A stretch of DNA of 64,000 nt from Clavibacter tessellarius. Its GTDB lineage: Bacteria; Actinomycetota; Actinomycetes; Actinomycetales; Microbacteriaceae. Made by a program: the position numbers and the translations under genes. Below are positions 27,409-36,487 of this stretch, in pieces (the first letter of the stretch is position 1; each line of letters starts with the position of its first letter). The stretch is from the NCBI RefSeq assembly GCF_001618005.1, contig NZ_LQXA01000034.1, forward strand, positions 1-64,000, written 5' to 3'. The notes below the pieces were generated by a model. The model had not been told where the DNA came from, did no database searches, and saw only the letters and a list, made by a program, of their open reading frames with translations.

Positions 27409-28232
27409 AGGGCGCCCACGATGCGGGCGAGCATCCCGCCGATGCGGCCCTCGGCGGCGCGTCCGGCCTCGATGACCTCCTCGTGGCTGAGCGGCGTCTC
27501 CTGGATGCCGGCGGCGAGGTTCGTGATGAGCGACATGCCGAGCACCTCCATGCCGGCCTCGCGCGCGGCGATGGCCTCGAGCGCGGTGGACATGCCGACG
27601 ATGTGCCCGCCGATCGCCTCCGCCATGCGCACCTCGGCGGGCGTCTCGTAGTGCGGGCCGCGGAACTGGCAGTAGACGCCCTCGTCGAGGTCGGGCTCCA
27701 CCTCGTGCGCGATCGCGCGGAGGCGGGCCGAGTAGAGGTCGGTGAGGTCGACGAACGTCGCGCCCTCGAGCGGCGAGTCGGCGGTGAGGTTGATGTGGTC
27801 GCTGATGAGCACGGGGGTGCCGGGCGTCCAGTGCCGCTTGATGCCTCCGGCGCCGTTGGTGAGGATCATGGTGGTCGCGCCGGTCGCGGCCGCGGTGCGC
27901 ACGCTGTGCACGACCCGGCGGACGCCGTGGCCCTCGTAGTAATGGGTGCGCGCGCCGATGACGAGGGCGCGGCGGCCGGAGGGCAGCAGCACGCTGCGGA
28001 GCGAGCCGACGTGGCCCTCGAGCGCGGGCTTCGAGAAGCCGACGACCTCGGTGGCCGGGATCGTGGCGGTGGTCTCGCCGATGAGGTCCGCCGCGCGCCC
28101 CCATCCGCTGCCGAGGGTGAGGGCGATGTCGTGGCGCTCGACGCCCGTGAGCTCGGCGATCTGCCGGGCCGCCTGCCGCGCGATCTCCTGGGGGTCGGCG
28201 TCGGGAGACTCGAGGGGGTTGCTGTAGGTCAT
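27405..28232 (-). CDS. punA: Purine-nucleoside phosphorylase (trimeric type)
   Basis: Phosphorolyses inosine and guanosine to the base and ribose-1-phosphate; 275 residues, of the trimeric PNP family (MTB DeoD/PunA-like). TLGSGWGRAADL binds phosphate, ARTHYYEGHG is the second phosphate loop, TNGAGGIKRHW and the base-binding region VYCQFRGPHYETPAEVRMA with GMSTALEAIAAREAGMEV are all present. The ATG lies six bases after TAGGAT (28239-28244, minus strand), so the transcript is probably leaderless. It is coupled to the mutase that can recycle ribose-1-phosphate, and divergent from lpdA. Confidence 0.93.
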   Translation of the reverse strand: MTYSNPLESPDADPQEIARQAARQIAELTGVERHDIALTLGSGWGRAADLIGETTATIPATEVVGFSKPALEGHVGSLRSVLLPSGRRALVIGARTHYYEGHGVRRVVHSVRTAAATGATTMILTNGAGGIKRHWTPGTPVLISDHINLTADSPLEGATFVDLTDLYSARLRAIAHEVEPDLDEGVYCQFRGPHYETPAEVRMAEAIGGHIVGMSTALEAIAAREAGMEVLGMSLITNLAAGIQETPLSHEEVIEAGRAAEGRIGGMLARIVGAL

Positions 28233-28342
28233 GCCCCGATCCTAAATGCGCGTGGACCCGCGCCCCGGGCGGCATCAGCGGCGACGCGGGAGGGCCGGGT
28301 GACGGGTTCGCGCGGGGCCGGGGCCTGCGGGATGATGTGCGC

Positions 28343-29782
28343 ATGGGATACGAGTTCGAGGCCAACCAGAGGATCGCCATTCTCGGAGGGGGCCCGGGCG
28401 GATACGAGGCCGCCATCGCCGGAGCCCAGCTCGGCGCCGAGGTCACGCTCGTGGAGCGCGTGGGCGTGGGCGGCTCCGCCGTGATGACCGACGTCGTCCC
28501 CTCGAAGACCCTCATCGCGACCGCGGAGGCCACCAACGCGCTCGGCGAGGCCGCCGACCTGGGCGTCCAGTTCTTCTCCCGCGGCGAGCAGACCCGCCGG
28601 CCCGTGCGGCCCGAGGTCGCCGTCAACCTGCAGGCCGTCAACGACCGGCTCCTCCGCCTCGCGCGCCAGCAGTCCGAGGACATGAAGTCGAGCCTCATCC
28701 GCGCGGGTGTCCGCATCGTGCAGGGCGAGGGCCGCCTCGACGGGCCGAACCGCATCATCGTCTCCACGGGGCGCGGGGGCGCGGGCACCGACTTCGACGA
28801 GATCGATGCGGACACGACCGTCATCTCCACCGGCGCGAGCCCGCGCATCCTCCCGACGGCCAGGCCCGACGGCGAGCGGATCCTCACCTGGACCCAGCTC
28901 TACACGATGGAGTGCGTGCCCGAGCACCTCATCGTCGTGGGATCCGGCGTCACGGGCGCCGAGTTCGCCTCGGCCTACACGGCGCTCGGCGCCAAGGTCA
29001 CGCTCATCTCCTCCCGCGACCAGGTGCTGCCCGGCGAGGACGCCGACGCCGCCCGCGTCATCGAGGACGTCTTCACGCGCAACGGCATGACCGTGCTGTC
29101 GAAGTCCCGCGCCGAGTCGGTCGTCCGCGACGGCGACCGCGTCGTCGCGACGCTCTCCGACGGCCGCGTCGTGGAGGGCAGCCACTGCCTCATGGCGGTC
29201 GGATCCGTGCCCAACACCGCAGGGATCGGCCTCGAGGAGGCGGGCGTGCAGATGAGCGACTCCGGCCACATCCGCGTGAACCGCGTCGCGCGCACCTCGG
29301 TGCCGAGCGTGTACGCCGCGGGCGACTGCACGACGTTCCTGCCGCTGGCCTCGGTGGCGGCGATGCAGGGGCGCACGGCGGTCTACCACGCCATGGGCGA
29401 CGCGGTCAGCCCCACGGAGCTCCGCAACGTGACGTCGAACATCTTCACGCAGCCGGAGATCGCCACGGTCGGCTGGTCGCAGAAGCAGATCGAGGAGGGG
29501 CTCGCGCAGGGCGACATCTACAAGCTGCCGCTCGCCTCGAACCCCCGCGCGAAGATGCAGAACGTGAAGGACGGCTTCGTGAAGCTGTTCGCGCGCACCG
29601 GCTCCGGCACGGTCATCGGCGGCGTCATCGTGGCACCCAAGGCGAGCGAGCTGATCTTCCCGCTCGCGCTCGCCGTGGAGCACCGGCTCACGGTCGACGA
29701 CGTGGCGCGCGCCTTCACGGTCTACCCGTCGCTGTCGGGCAGCATCTCCGACGCGGCGCGCGCGATGCACATCGTGCTCTGA
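28343..29782 (+). CDS. lpdA: LpdA-type NAD(P)H:quinone reductase (flavoprotein disulfide reductase family)
   Basis: A 479-residue flavoprotein with FAD motif ILGGGPGGYEAA near residue 13 and NAD motif VVGSGVTGAEFASAY near residue 180. The normal redox-disulfide segment (GGTC-x4-C-x2-PSK) is replaced by GGSAVMTDVVPSK (residues 43-55), so both redox cysteines are absent. This matches M. tuberculosis LpdA (Rv3303c), a quinone reductase rather than a lipoamide dehydrogenase. It is encoded beside pnp and pmm in both organisms. The C-terminal dimer domain begins at NIFTQPEIATVG. Start: ATG at 28343; a GTG two codons upstream is possible. GATGAT six bases upstream is a weak -10 candidate. Confidence 0.88.
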   Translation: MGYEFEANQRIAILGGGPGGYEAAIAGAQLGAEVTLVERVGVGGSAVMTDVVPSKTLIATAEATNALGEAADLGVQFFSRGEQTRRPVRPEVAVNLQAVNDRLLRLARQQSEDMKSSLIRAGVRIVQGEGRLDGPNRIIVSTGRGGAGTDFDEIDADTTVISTGASPRILPTARPDGERILTWTQLYTMECVPEHLIVVGSGVTGAEFASAYTALGAKVTLISSRDQVLPGEDADAARVIEDVFTRNGMTVLSKSRAESVVRDGDRVVATLSDGRVVEGSHCLMAVGSVPNTAGIGLEEAGVQMSDSGHIRVNRVARTSVPSVYAAGDCTTFLPLASVAAMQGRTAVYHAMGDAVSPTELRNVTSNIFTQPEIATVGWSQKQIEEGLAQGDIYKLPLASNPRAKMQNVKDGFVKLFARTGSGTVIGGVIVAPKASELIFPLALAVEHRLTVDDVARAFTVYPSLSGSISDAARAMHIVL

Positions 29783-29810
29783 CCCTCCGGCCGCGCCGCG
29801 CGGCCCACAT

Positions 29811-29850
29811 GCGACGACGGCCGGCCCCCGAGGGGACCGGCCGTCGTCGC
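29811..29850. terminator. Bidirectional terminator between lpdA and the carboxylase gene
   Basis: Perfect 14-bp arms GCGACGACGGCCGG and CCGGCCGTCGTCGC around a 12-base centre that can pair further (CCCC/GGGG), in the 79-base gap between convergent stop codons. Confidence 0.85.
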
Positions 29851-29861
29851 GCGCGGCGGGA

Positions 29862-31631
29862 TCAGACGATGTCGAGCAGGCGGTGCCCCGACGGGACGGT
29901 CTGGCCGACCTCGGCCGCGAGGCCGGTGACGGCGCCGTCCCGGTGCGCCGTGAGCGGCTGCTCCATCTTCATGGCCTCGAGCACCACGAGGAGGTCGCCC
30001 TTGACGACCTGCTGGCCCTCCTCGACGGCGAGCTTGACGACGGTGGCCTGCATGGGCGAGGTGACGGATCCGCCGCCCGAGGTGTCGACCGCGCCGGCCT
30101 GCTTGCGCCGGGCGGGGGCTGCGGCAGCGCGACGGGACGAGGACGCGCCCGCGGCGGGCGCGAGGTCCTCGGGGAGGCTCACCTCGATGCGCTTGCCGCC
30201 GACCTCGACCACGACGGTGTGCCGCGCGGGCGCCTCGGCGGCGTCCGCCAGCGCGCCGGACCACGGCTCGATGGTGTTGTCGAAGTCGGTCTCGATCCAC
30301 CGGGTGTAGACGGAGAACGGAGCCCCGTCCGCGGGGGCGAACGCGGGGTCGCGCACGATCGCACGGTGGAAGGGGAGCACGGTCGGCAGGCCCTGCACCT
30401 CGAACTCGTCGAGCGCTCGACGCGAGCGCTCGAGGGCGTCCTCGCGGCTGGATCCCGTGACGATGAGCTTCGCGAGCAGCGAGTCGAAGGCGCCGGAGAT
30501 CTCGTCGCCCGCGCGGACGCCGGAGTCGACGCGCACGCCGGGGCCGCCGGGAGCCTGGAACACGTGCACGGGGCCGGGCGCGGGGAAGAAGCCGCGGCCC
30601 GGGTCCTCGCCGTTGATGCGGAACTCGAACGAGTGACCGCGCGGCGCCGGGTCGTCGTAGTCGATGAGGCCGCCCGCGGCGATGCGGAACTGCTCGCGCA
30701 CGAGGTCGATCCCGGTGACCTCCTCGGACACGCAGTGCTCCACCTGCAGGCGCGTGTTGACCTCGAGGAAGGAGATGGTGCCGTCCTGCGCGACGAGGAA
30801 CTCGCACGTGCCGGCGCCGACGTAGCCCACCTCGCGGAGGATCGCCTTCGACGCCGCGTAGAGCTGGGCGTTCTGCTCGTCGGTGAGGAACGGCGCGGGC
30901 GCCTCCTCGACGAGCTTCTGGTGGCGGCGCTGGAGCGAGCAGTCGCGGGTCGAGATCACGACGACGGTGCCCGCGCTGTCGGCGAGGCACTGGGTCTCGA
31001 CGTGGCGCGGGCGGTCGAGGTACTTCTCGACGAAGCACTCGCCGCGGCCGAACGCCGCGACGGCCTCGCGGGTGGCGGACTCGAACAGCTCCGGCACCTC
31101 CTCGCGGGTGCGGGCGACCTTGAGGCCGCGGCCGCCGCCGCCGAACGCCGCCTTGATGGCGACCGGCAGGCCGTGCACGTCGACGAAGTCGAGCACCTCG
31201 GCGGCGCCGGCGACCGGGTTCAGCGTGCCGGGCGCGAGCGGCGCGCCCACGCGCTCGGCCACGTGCCGCGCGGTGACCTTGTCGCCGAGCTGCTCGATGG
31301 CGCTCGGGGAGGGGCCGATCCAGATGAGGCCCGCGTCGATGACCTGCTGCGCGAAGTCGGCGTTCTCGGCGAGGAAGCCGTAGCCGGGGTGCACCGCGTC
31401 GGCGCCCGAGCGGCGCGCGACGGAGAGGAGCTTCGCGATGACGAGGTAGGTGTCCGCGCTCGTCTGCCCGTCGAGGGCGTACGCCTCGTCGGCGAGCGTG
31501 ACGTGCAGCGCGTCGCGGTCCTGGTCGGCGTAGACGGCGACCGAGCCGATCCCCGCGTCCCTCGCCGCTCGGATGATGCGGACGGCGATCTCGCCTCGGT
31601 TGGCGATCAGGACCTTGTTCACACGCGTCAT
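29862..31631 (-). CDS. accA3: Acyl-CoA carboxylase alpha subunit (biotin carboxylase + BCCP)
   Basis: Biotin-dependent carboxylase subunit of 589 residues in which biotin carboxylase and carboxyl-carrier domains are fused, as in actinobacterial AccA3. The N-terminal domain starts [20 protein letters not shown]; the ATP-grasp core has [12 protein letters not shown] and [20 protein letters not shown]. After an Ala/Pro-rich linker (about 480-515) the BCCP domain carries EAMKMEQPL with biotinylated K555. It should pair with AccD and AccE at 37.8-39.7 kb and be biotinylated by BirA at 39.8 kb to make malonyl- or methylmalonyl-CoA. ATG at 31631; TAGGCT lies eight bases upstream. Confidence 0.93.
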   Translation of the reverse strand: MTRVNKVLIANRGEIAVRIIRAARDAGIGSVAVYADQDRDALHVTLADEAYALDGQTSADTYLVIAKLLSVARRSGADAVHPGYGFLAENADFAQQVIDAGLIWIGPSPSAIEQLGDKVTARHVAERVGAPLAPGTLNPVAGAAEVLDFVDVHGLPVAIKAAFGGGGRGLKVARTREEVPELFESATREAVAAFGRGECFVEKYLDRPRHVETQCLADSAGTVVVISTRDCSLQRRHQKLVEEAPAPFLTDEQNAQLYAASKAILREVGYVGAGTCEFLVAQDGTISFLEVNTRLQVEHCVSEEVTGIDLVREQFRIAAGGLIDYDDPAPRGHSFEFRINGEDPGRGFFPAPGPVHVFQAPGGPGVRVDSGVRAGDEISGAFDSLLAKLIVTGSSREDALERSRRALDEFEVQGLPTVLPFHRAIVRDPAFAPADGAPFSVYTRWIETDFDNTIEPWSGALADAAEAPARHTVVVEVGGKRIEVSLPEDLAPAAGASSSRRAAAAPARRKQAGAVDTSGGGSVTSPMQATVVKLAVEEGQQVVKGDLLVVLEAMKMEQPLTAHRDGAVTGLAAEVGQTVPSGHRLLDIV

Positions 31632-31753
31632 GGGACCCCAGCCTAGGGTCTGGGATCGGCCCGGCTCCGGAGGGTCGCCACAGACATGCGGGCCGTCGGG
31701 GTGCGCGCGTCGACAAACGGCGTGCGCGATCCGGGCCCTGGCATGATCGAGGC

Positions 31754-32281
31754 ATGACCGCATCCGGCACCGGCGACGACGACGCGCGGGCCGCCGCGGC
31801 CGACCTCGCCGACCTCCTCGCCCGCACGGTGGCCGAGCTGCAGGCCCGCCGGTCCCCGGACGAGGCGCTCGCCGAGGTGCGCGCCAAGCGCTCCTTCGGC
31901 CCCATCAAGCGGCAGCCCGCGATGGTCCCGGTCGGCCGCGCATGGCGGCTCGGCGTGCTGCTCCTGTCAGCCGACGGGTCGCTGCGCCGCACCGGCAGCA
32001 TCACCCGGGCGGTCGAGCCGACGCGCTCGCAGGGCCTCGACTCGGGCGTCGAGGCGCGCAAGGAGGCCAGGCGCCAGGCCGTGCGGTCCTTCGCGGAGGG
32101 CGACGCGGTCGACTACGACTGGGAGCCCATCGCGCTCGACGCCGCGTCGCTCGCGCGCGGATCCGGCCCGCTCTCCCTCCGCGGACGCGAGCTGCGCGTG
32201 CAGTGGGGCCCGAACGCGCACGAGACCCGGCCGCTGGCGGCGTATCTCGCCGACCGCATCGAGGTGCTCGGGATGGGCTGA
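31754..32281 (+). CDS. Conserved hypothetical protein
   Basis: A 175-residue soluble protein that I do not recognise. The N-terminal 45 residues are Ala/Asp-rich and helical ([17 protein letters not shown]). [20 protein letters not shown] and [20 protein letters not shown] look like a compact basic beta domain, followed by a charged helix [18 protein letters not shown] and a short C-terminal beta region ending [11 protein letters not shown]. It has no signal peptide or membrane segment. CATGAT lies six bases before the ATG, resembling the leaderless promoters nearby. Codon use matches its neighbours, so it is a real gene, placed between the carboxylase and maf. Confidence 0.75.
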   Translation: MTASGTGDDDARAAAADLADLLARTVAELQARRSPDEALAEVRAKRSFGPIKRQPAMVPVGRAWRLGVLLLSADGSLRRTGSITRAVEPTRSQGLDSGVEARKEARRQAVRSFAEGDAVDYDWEPIALDAASLARGSGPLSLRGRELRVQWGPNAHETRPLAAYLADRIEVLGMG

Positions 32282-32296
32282 GGTCGTCCCGCAGGC

Positions 32297-32329
32297 GCCG
32301 ACCCGCCCGCCGGATCAGACGGGGTCGGC
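32297..32329. terminator. Hairpin between the hypothetical gene and maf
   Basis: GCCGACCC (32297-32304) pairs with GGGTCGGC (32322-32329) around a 17-base loop, overlapping the maf stop codon. A probable shared 3' hairpin for convergent genes, weaker than the others in the window. Confidence 0.4.
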
Positions 32330-33001
32330 TCCGAGCAGGCGCGCCTCGACGGCGCCCTGGCGGTTCCAGAGGTCCGGCCAGGCCACGTCGAGCTCCCGCA
32401 CCAGCGCGCGCAGGGTGGGGAGCGACAGGCCGACGACCGTGCTCGGGTCGCCCTGGATCCGCTCGATGAACGCGGCGCCCAGGCTGTCGATGGTGAACGA
32501 GCCCGCCACCAGCAGCGGCTCGCCCGTGGCGACGTAGGCGTCGATCTCGGCGTCGTCGATGTCGTCGCGGAAGCGCACGTCGGCGACCGCGGCGCGGCCG
32601 ACGCCGCGGACGATGCGGCCGTCGACCGCCTCGATCAGCCAGTGCCCGGAGTGGAGGCGGCCCTCCCGGCCACGCTGCGCCCGCCAGCGCTCGGTGGCGC
32701 GCTCCGGCGTGTGCGGCTTGCCGTGCACGACGCCGTCGACCTCGAACGCGGAGTCGCCGCCGAGCACGAGGCCGGTCAGGGGCGCCCCCGCGACGAGCTG
32801 GCCCACGACGGCCTCGGCCTTGGCGCGCGCGAGCAGCTGCACCATCTCCTCCGGTCCGAGCGGCCCGCGATCCGCCTCCGCGGCGGCGACGGCGGCGGGC
32901 TCGTCCACGTCGGACGGCAGGACGACGGGCTCGATGCCGGCCGATCGCAGCAGGGCCAGGCGGGCGGGGGACGTGGAGGCGAGGTGCAGGCGCGTCGTCA
33001 T
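32315..33001 (-). CDS. maf: Maf-like nucleoside triphosphate pyrophosphatase
   Basis: Cytoplasmic pyrophosphatase that hydrolyses non-canonical or selected NTPs; 228 residues. LASTSPARLALLRSAGI is the N-terminal signature, with S-x-S-P-x-R. VLGGDSAFEVDGVVHGKPHT has the catalytic aspartate and lysine region, and VAGSFTIDSLGAAFIERIQG with DPSTVVGLSLPTL closes the site. A 15-residue Arg/Gly insertion follows the lysine motif. In mycobacteria maf also lies beside the accD5-accE5 genes. It is divergent from the RNA methyltransferase gene. Confidence 0.9.
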   Translation of the reverse strand: MTTRLHLASTSPARLALLRSAGIEPVVLPSDVDEPAAVAAAEADRGPLGPEEMVQLLARAKAEAVVGQLVAGAPLTGLVLGGDSAFEVDGVVHGKPHTPERATERWRAQRGREGRLHSGHWLIEAVDGRIVRGVGRAAVADVRFRDDIDDAEIDAYVATGEPLLVAGSFTIDSLGAAFIERIQGDPSTVVGLSLPTLRALVRELDVAWPDLWNRQGAVEARLLGADPV

Positions 33002-33084
33002 CGGATCATCGTGGCATGCGCGGTCGGGGTGCCGCGGTGCCCGCTCCGTCGGACGGGGGCGCCCGCGTGTGTCAGGGTTGCCGC

Positions 33085-34332
33085 ATGGGTGAGCAGGTGG
33101 GCCGCGAGGTCGAGGTGGACGTGACCAACATCGCGCACGGGGGAGTCTCCGTCGCCAGGCACGACGGGCGGGTGGTCTTCGTCTCGGACGCGATCCCGGG
33201 CGAGCGGGTGCGCGCGCGCATCACGGAGGACTCGAAGAAGTCGTTCTGGCGCGCCGACACGGTCGAGGTGCTCGACGCCTCCCCGCACCGCCGCCCCCAC
33301 GTGTGGGCCGAGGCCTCCGTCGACCGCGCGCCCGAGGACCGGGTCGGCGGCGCCGAGCTCGGCCACATCGACCTCGCCCACCAGCGCGAGCTGAAGCGCC
33401 AGGTCGTCGTCGACTCCCTCTCCCGCATGGCCCGCGTCGAGCGCGAGGTCGAGGTCGAGGCGCTCCCCGGCGACGACGAGGCGGGCGGCCTCGGCTGGCG
33501 CACGCGCGTCAGCCTGCACGTCGACGACGACGGCCGCGTGGGCCCGTACGCCTCCCGCTCGCACCGCGTCATCCCCGTGCAGTCCCTCCCGCTCGCGACG
33601 GAGGGCGTGAACGGCGCGGCGCCCTTCGGCCAGCGCTTCCCCGGCGTCGAGGGCGTCGACCTCGTGGCGCCCGCCGAGGGGCACGTGCGCATGCTGCTCA
33701 TCGACGGCAAGCCGCAGCGCCGCGACACCATCACCGAGCGCGTCCGCGACCGCGAGTTCAAGCTGGAGGCGGGCGGCTTCTGGCAGGTGCACCGCCGTGC
33801 GGCCGAGACCCTGTACGACGCCGTGCAGTCCTCCATCGACGAGGCCCTGTTCGACCCGCGCGCCGCCAACCTCGACCTCTACGGCGGGGTCGGCCTGCTG
33901 GCCGCCGCCGTGGGCGACCGCTTCGGCGACACCGTGCGCATCACCAGCGTGGAGAGCGACGAGGTCGCCACCGAGTTCGCGGGCGACAACCTCGCCGAGT
34001 GGGTGGGCGCCGCGTCGCTCACCGCGCGCGTCGACCGGTACCTGCAGAAGCTCGTCCGCGAGGCGAGCCCCGCCGAGCGACGCCGGCTCCAGGGCGCCAC
34101 CGTCGTGCTCGACCCGCCGCGCGCGGGCGCGAAGAAGCCCGTGGTGGACGCGATCGTCGACCTGCACCCGGCGCAGGTCGTGTACGTGGCGTGCGACCCG
34201 GTGGCCCTCGCCCGCGACGTGGCGCTCTTCGCGGAGGGCGGCTACGAGCTCCGCTCGGTGCGCTCCTTCGACCTCTTCCCGCACACGCACCACGTCGAGA
34301 GCGTGGCCGTGCTGGTGCCCGCCGCGTCCTGA
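33085..34332 (+). CDS. TRAM-domain class I RNA (uracil-5)-methyltransferase, lacking Fe-S cysteines
   Basis: A 415-residue methyltransferase of the TrmA/RlmD family, likely modifying uridine in rRNA or tRNA. The N-terminal TRAM domain (residues 5-60) is followed by a region where homologues have three or four Fe-S cysteines. Here it reads HVWAEASVDRAPEDRVGG, with none. The protein has a single cysteine, in VYVACDPVALARD, which is the catalytic one. SAM-binding NLDLYGGVGLLAAAVG and VVLDPPRAGAKKPV are intact. ATG at 33085 is six bases after CAGGGT, suggesting a leaderless message. The target base is unknown. Confidence 0.85.
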   Translation: MGEQVGREVEVDVTNIAHGGVSVARHDGRVVFVSDAIPGERVRARITEDSKKSFWRADTVEVLDASPHRRPHVWAEASVDRAPEDRVGGAELGHIDLAHQRELKRQVVVDSLSRMARVEREVEVEALPGDDEAGGLGWRTRVSLHVDDDGRVGPYASRSHRVIPVQSLPLATEGVNGAAPFGQRFPGVEGVDLVAPAEGHVRMLLIDGKPQRRDTITERVRDREFKLEAGGFWQVHRRAAETLYDAVQSSIDEALFDPRAANLDLYGGVGLLAAAVGDRFGDTVRITSVESDEVATEFAGDNLAEWVGAASLTARVDRYLQKLVREASPAERRRLQGATVVLDPPRAGAKKPVVDAIVDLHPAQVVYVACDPVALARDVALFAEGGYELRSVRSFDLFPHTHHVESVAVLVPAAS

Positions 34333-34375
34333 TCCTCGACGCCTCCGGGCATCCGGCGGCCGCGGTGCTGGGCGT

Positions 34376-34381
34376 TACAGT
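34376..34381 (+). promoter_or_regulatory. Probable -10 box of the three-gene signalling operon
   Basis: TACAGT in the 102-base gap before the response regulator gene. The resulting leader of about 45 bases ends in a GAGGGGG Shine-Dalgarno-like run before the ATG at 34435. Confidence 0.4.
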
Positions 34382-34434
34382 GGGCGAGGGGATCGCGGGC
34401 GCACGCCGGCGGGCACGCGACGAGGGGGATCCGG

Positions 34435-35139
34435 ATGACCGAGACCACGCAGGGATCCGCTCCCGCTTCCGAGGCGCGGCCTCCCGTGCGCGTCGCCGTC
34501 GTCGACGACCACGAGTCGGTGCGCCTCGGCCTCAAGGCCGCGTGCCTCGACGCCGGCTACGAGTTCATCCTCGCCGCCGCCAACGCCCGCGAGCTCGTCG
34601 AGGGCCTCGTCGGCCGCGAGTGCGACGTGGTCGTCCTCGACCTGTCGCTCGGCGACGGCTCGTCGGTGACCGACAACGTCAAGGCCGCCCAGGGCACGGG
34701 CGCCGCGGTGCTCGTCCACAGCATCGCCGACCGCGTCGCGAGCGTCCGCGAGGCGCTCGCCGCCGGTGCCGCGGGCGTGATCCCGAAGTCGTCCGCCACG
34801 CAGACCGTCATGGCCGCGGTCGCCACCGTCGCGCGCGGCGACGTGCTCAACAACCTCGAGTGGGCCACCGCGATCGACGCCGACCGGGACTTCGCGAAGG
34901 CGCAGCTCGGCCGCCGCGAGCGCGACGTGCTCCACCTCTACGCCTCCGGCCTGCCGCTCAAGCTCGTGGCGCAGCAGCTCGGCATCGCGAACAGCACGGC
35001 CCGGGAGTACCTCGACCGGATCCGCGTGAAGTACGTCGAGGTCGGACGCCCCGCGCCCACCAAGGTCGACCTCCTGCGCCGCGCCGTGGAGGACGGCATC
35101 CTCCCGGGGCTGGACCAGGACGGCGGCGATGCCCGCTAG
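34435..35139 (+). CDS. Response regulator, NarL/LuxR type
   Basis: A 234-residue two-component response regulator. The receiver domain has the acidic pair D24-D25 in VVDDHE, the phosphorylated D69 in VVVLDLSLGDG, the switch serine S96 in VLVHS and K118 in GVIPKSS. The C-terminal output domain is a LuxR-like helix-turn-helix, GRRERDVLHLYASGLPLK with VAQQLGIANSTAREYLDRI, ending in GRPAPTKVDLLRRAVEDGIL. It overlaps the kinase gene by 11 bases and is the first gene of a three-gene operon. No nearby target gene is evident. Confidence 0.9.
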   Translation: MTETTQGSAPASEARPPVRVAVVDDHESVRLGLKAACLDAGYEFILAAANARELVEGLVGRECDVVVLDLSLGDGSSVTDNVKAAQGTGAAVLVHSIADRVASVREALAAGAAGVIPKSSATQTVMAAVATVARGDVLNNLEWATAIDADRDFAKAQLGRRERDVLHLYASGLPLKLVAQQLGIANSTAREYLDRIRVKYVEVGRPAPTKVDLLRRAVEDGILPGLDQDGGDAR

Positions 35140-36487
35140 CCCACCGGCCAGCGCGCCGCTGAACGCGGCACCCGTGACGCGCGCCCGCGCCGGCGAGCCG
35201 CCGCGCACGCCCGACAACCCCATCAGCCTCGCCCGCATCGAGACGATCCTCGGCCGCGGCGCCGGCGCCTTCGGCCTCCTCTTCGCGCTGCAGTCCGTGC
35301 AGGTGATCGTCGAGCAGCTCGACGGCATGCGGCCCGCGTGGAGCGCGGTCTTCCTCACGCTCTTCTTCGGCGGCCTCGTCTGGACCTGCGTCGCCGGCGT
35401 GATCCGCCGCGGCGTGGTGCCGGCGCACGCGACGGTGGCCGTCGTGTTCGTCGCGGGCCTCGTCACGTGGCCCCTCGCCATCGAGCCGGCCACCTACGCG
35501 GCCATCCCGCAGCCGTTCCTCTACCAGGAGCTCACGGTCGCGACGACGTGCGCCGCGATGGCGTTCCGGCTGTGGATCGCGGTGATCTACACGGTCGCCG
35601 CGCCGCTGCTGCTCAGCGTCCTCGAGGTGCTCGTGCGCCACGGCGGCGTGACGCCCATGGACTCGTTCCTGCAGGCGCTCTACTCGATCATCCTGGGCGG
35701 GTCGGTCCTCATGCTCGTGACCGTGCTCCGGCAGGCGGCCCTCGGCGTGGATTGGGCGCAGGGCACGGCCCTCACGCGCTACTCGCACGCCGTCCGGCAG
35801 CACGCGACGGAGGTCGAGCGCGTGCAGGTCGACGCGATCGTGCACGACAGCGTGCTCACGACCCTGCTCTCCGCGGCGCGCACCGGGGATCCGGCCGGCC
35901 GCGAGCTCGCCGCCGTCATGGCCGCCAACGCCATGGGCCACCTCGCGGCCGCCGAGCAGGGCACCGACGAGGACGCCGCGGTCCCGCTGCGCGCCGTGGC
36001 GAAGCGCATCGTCGACGCCGCATCGGCGCTGTCCGCGCCCTTCGTGCTCGAGACGCGCGACCTCGGCACGCGCACCGTGCCCGTCGCGACGGCGGAGGCC
36101 ATCTACTCGGCGGCGGTGCAGGCCATGATGAACAGCCTCCAGCACGCGGGCACGTCGGCCGAGTCCATCACGCGCCGCCTCGTGATCGCGGGCCACGGCG
36201 AGCAGGGCGTCGCCATCGACGTCGTCGACGACGGGGCCGGCTTCGACCAGCGGCGCATCCCCACCGAGCGCCTCGGCCTCCGCGTCTCCATCAAGGAGCG
36301 CGTGGCGCAGGCGGGCGGCGTCGTCACGATCGACTCGGCGCCGGGCGAGGGCACCGCCGTGCGCATCCGGTGGCCAGCGCCCGGCGACGGAGCGGGTCCC
36401 GGAGCGGGTCCCGGAGCGGTGCCCCGGGTCGCGGACGGCCCGGCGCCCGGCGAGGCCCCGGTCGACGGCGAGGGGAGCGCCCGGTGA
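35129..36487 (+). CDS. Membrane sensor histidine kinase (NarL-partner type)
   Basis: A 452-residue sensor kinase. A Pro-rich cytoplasmic tail is followed by about six hydrophobic segments (residues 45-215) with little extracytoplasmic domain, so the signal is probably sensed in or at the membrane. The phosphoacceptor is H239 in VDAIVHDSVLTTLL. The ATPase domain has the N box with N335 (AMMNSLQHAG), the G1 box VVDDGAGFD and the G2-like ERLGLRVSIKERVAQAGG. The last 40 residues form a Gly/Pro linker with a 12-bp DNA repeat. The start overlaps the response regulator gene and the stop overlaps the third gene (GTGA). Confidence 0.9.
   Translation: MPASPPASAPLNAAPVTRARAGEPPRTPDNPISLARIETILGRGAGAFGLLFALQSVQVIVEQLDGMRPAWSAVFLTLFFGGLVWTCVAGVIRRGVVPAHATVAVVFVAGLVTWPLAIEPATYAAIPQPFLYQELTVATTCAAMAFRLWIAVIYTVAAPLLLSVLEVLVRHGGVTPMDSFLQALYSIILGGSVLMLVTVLRQAALGVDWAQGTALTRYSHAVRQHATEVERVQVDAIVHDSVLTTLLSAARTGDPAGRELAAVMAANAMGHLAAAEQGTDEDAAVPLRAVAKRIVDAASALSAPFVLETRDLGTRTVPVATAEAIYSAAVQAMMNSLQHAGTSAESITRRLVIAGHGEQGVAIDVVDDGAGFDQRRIPTERLGLRVSIKERVAQAGGVVTIDSAPGEGTAVRIRWPAPGDGAGPGAGPGAVPRVADGPAPGEAPVDGEGSAR
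36389..36419 (+). repeat. 12-bp tandem repeat in the kinase C-terminus
   Basis: GGAGCGGGTCCC occurs twice in a row and then as a partial third copy (2.6 units). It is in frame and encodes a GAGP-type linker beyond the ATPase domain, so copy-number change would alter linker length without a frameshift. Confidence 0.8.
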
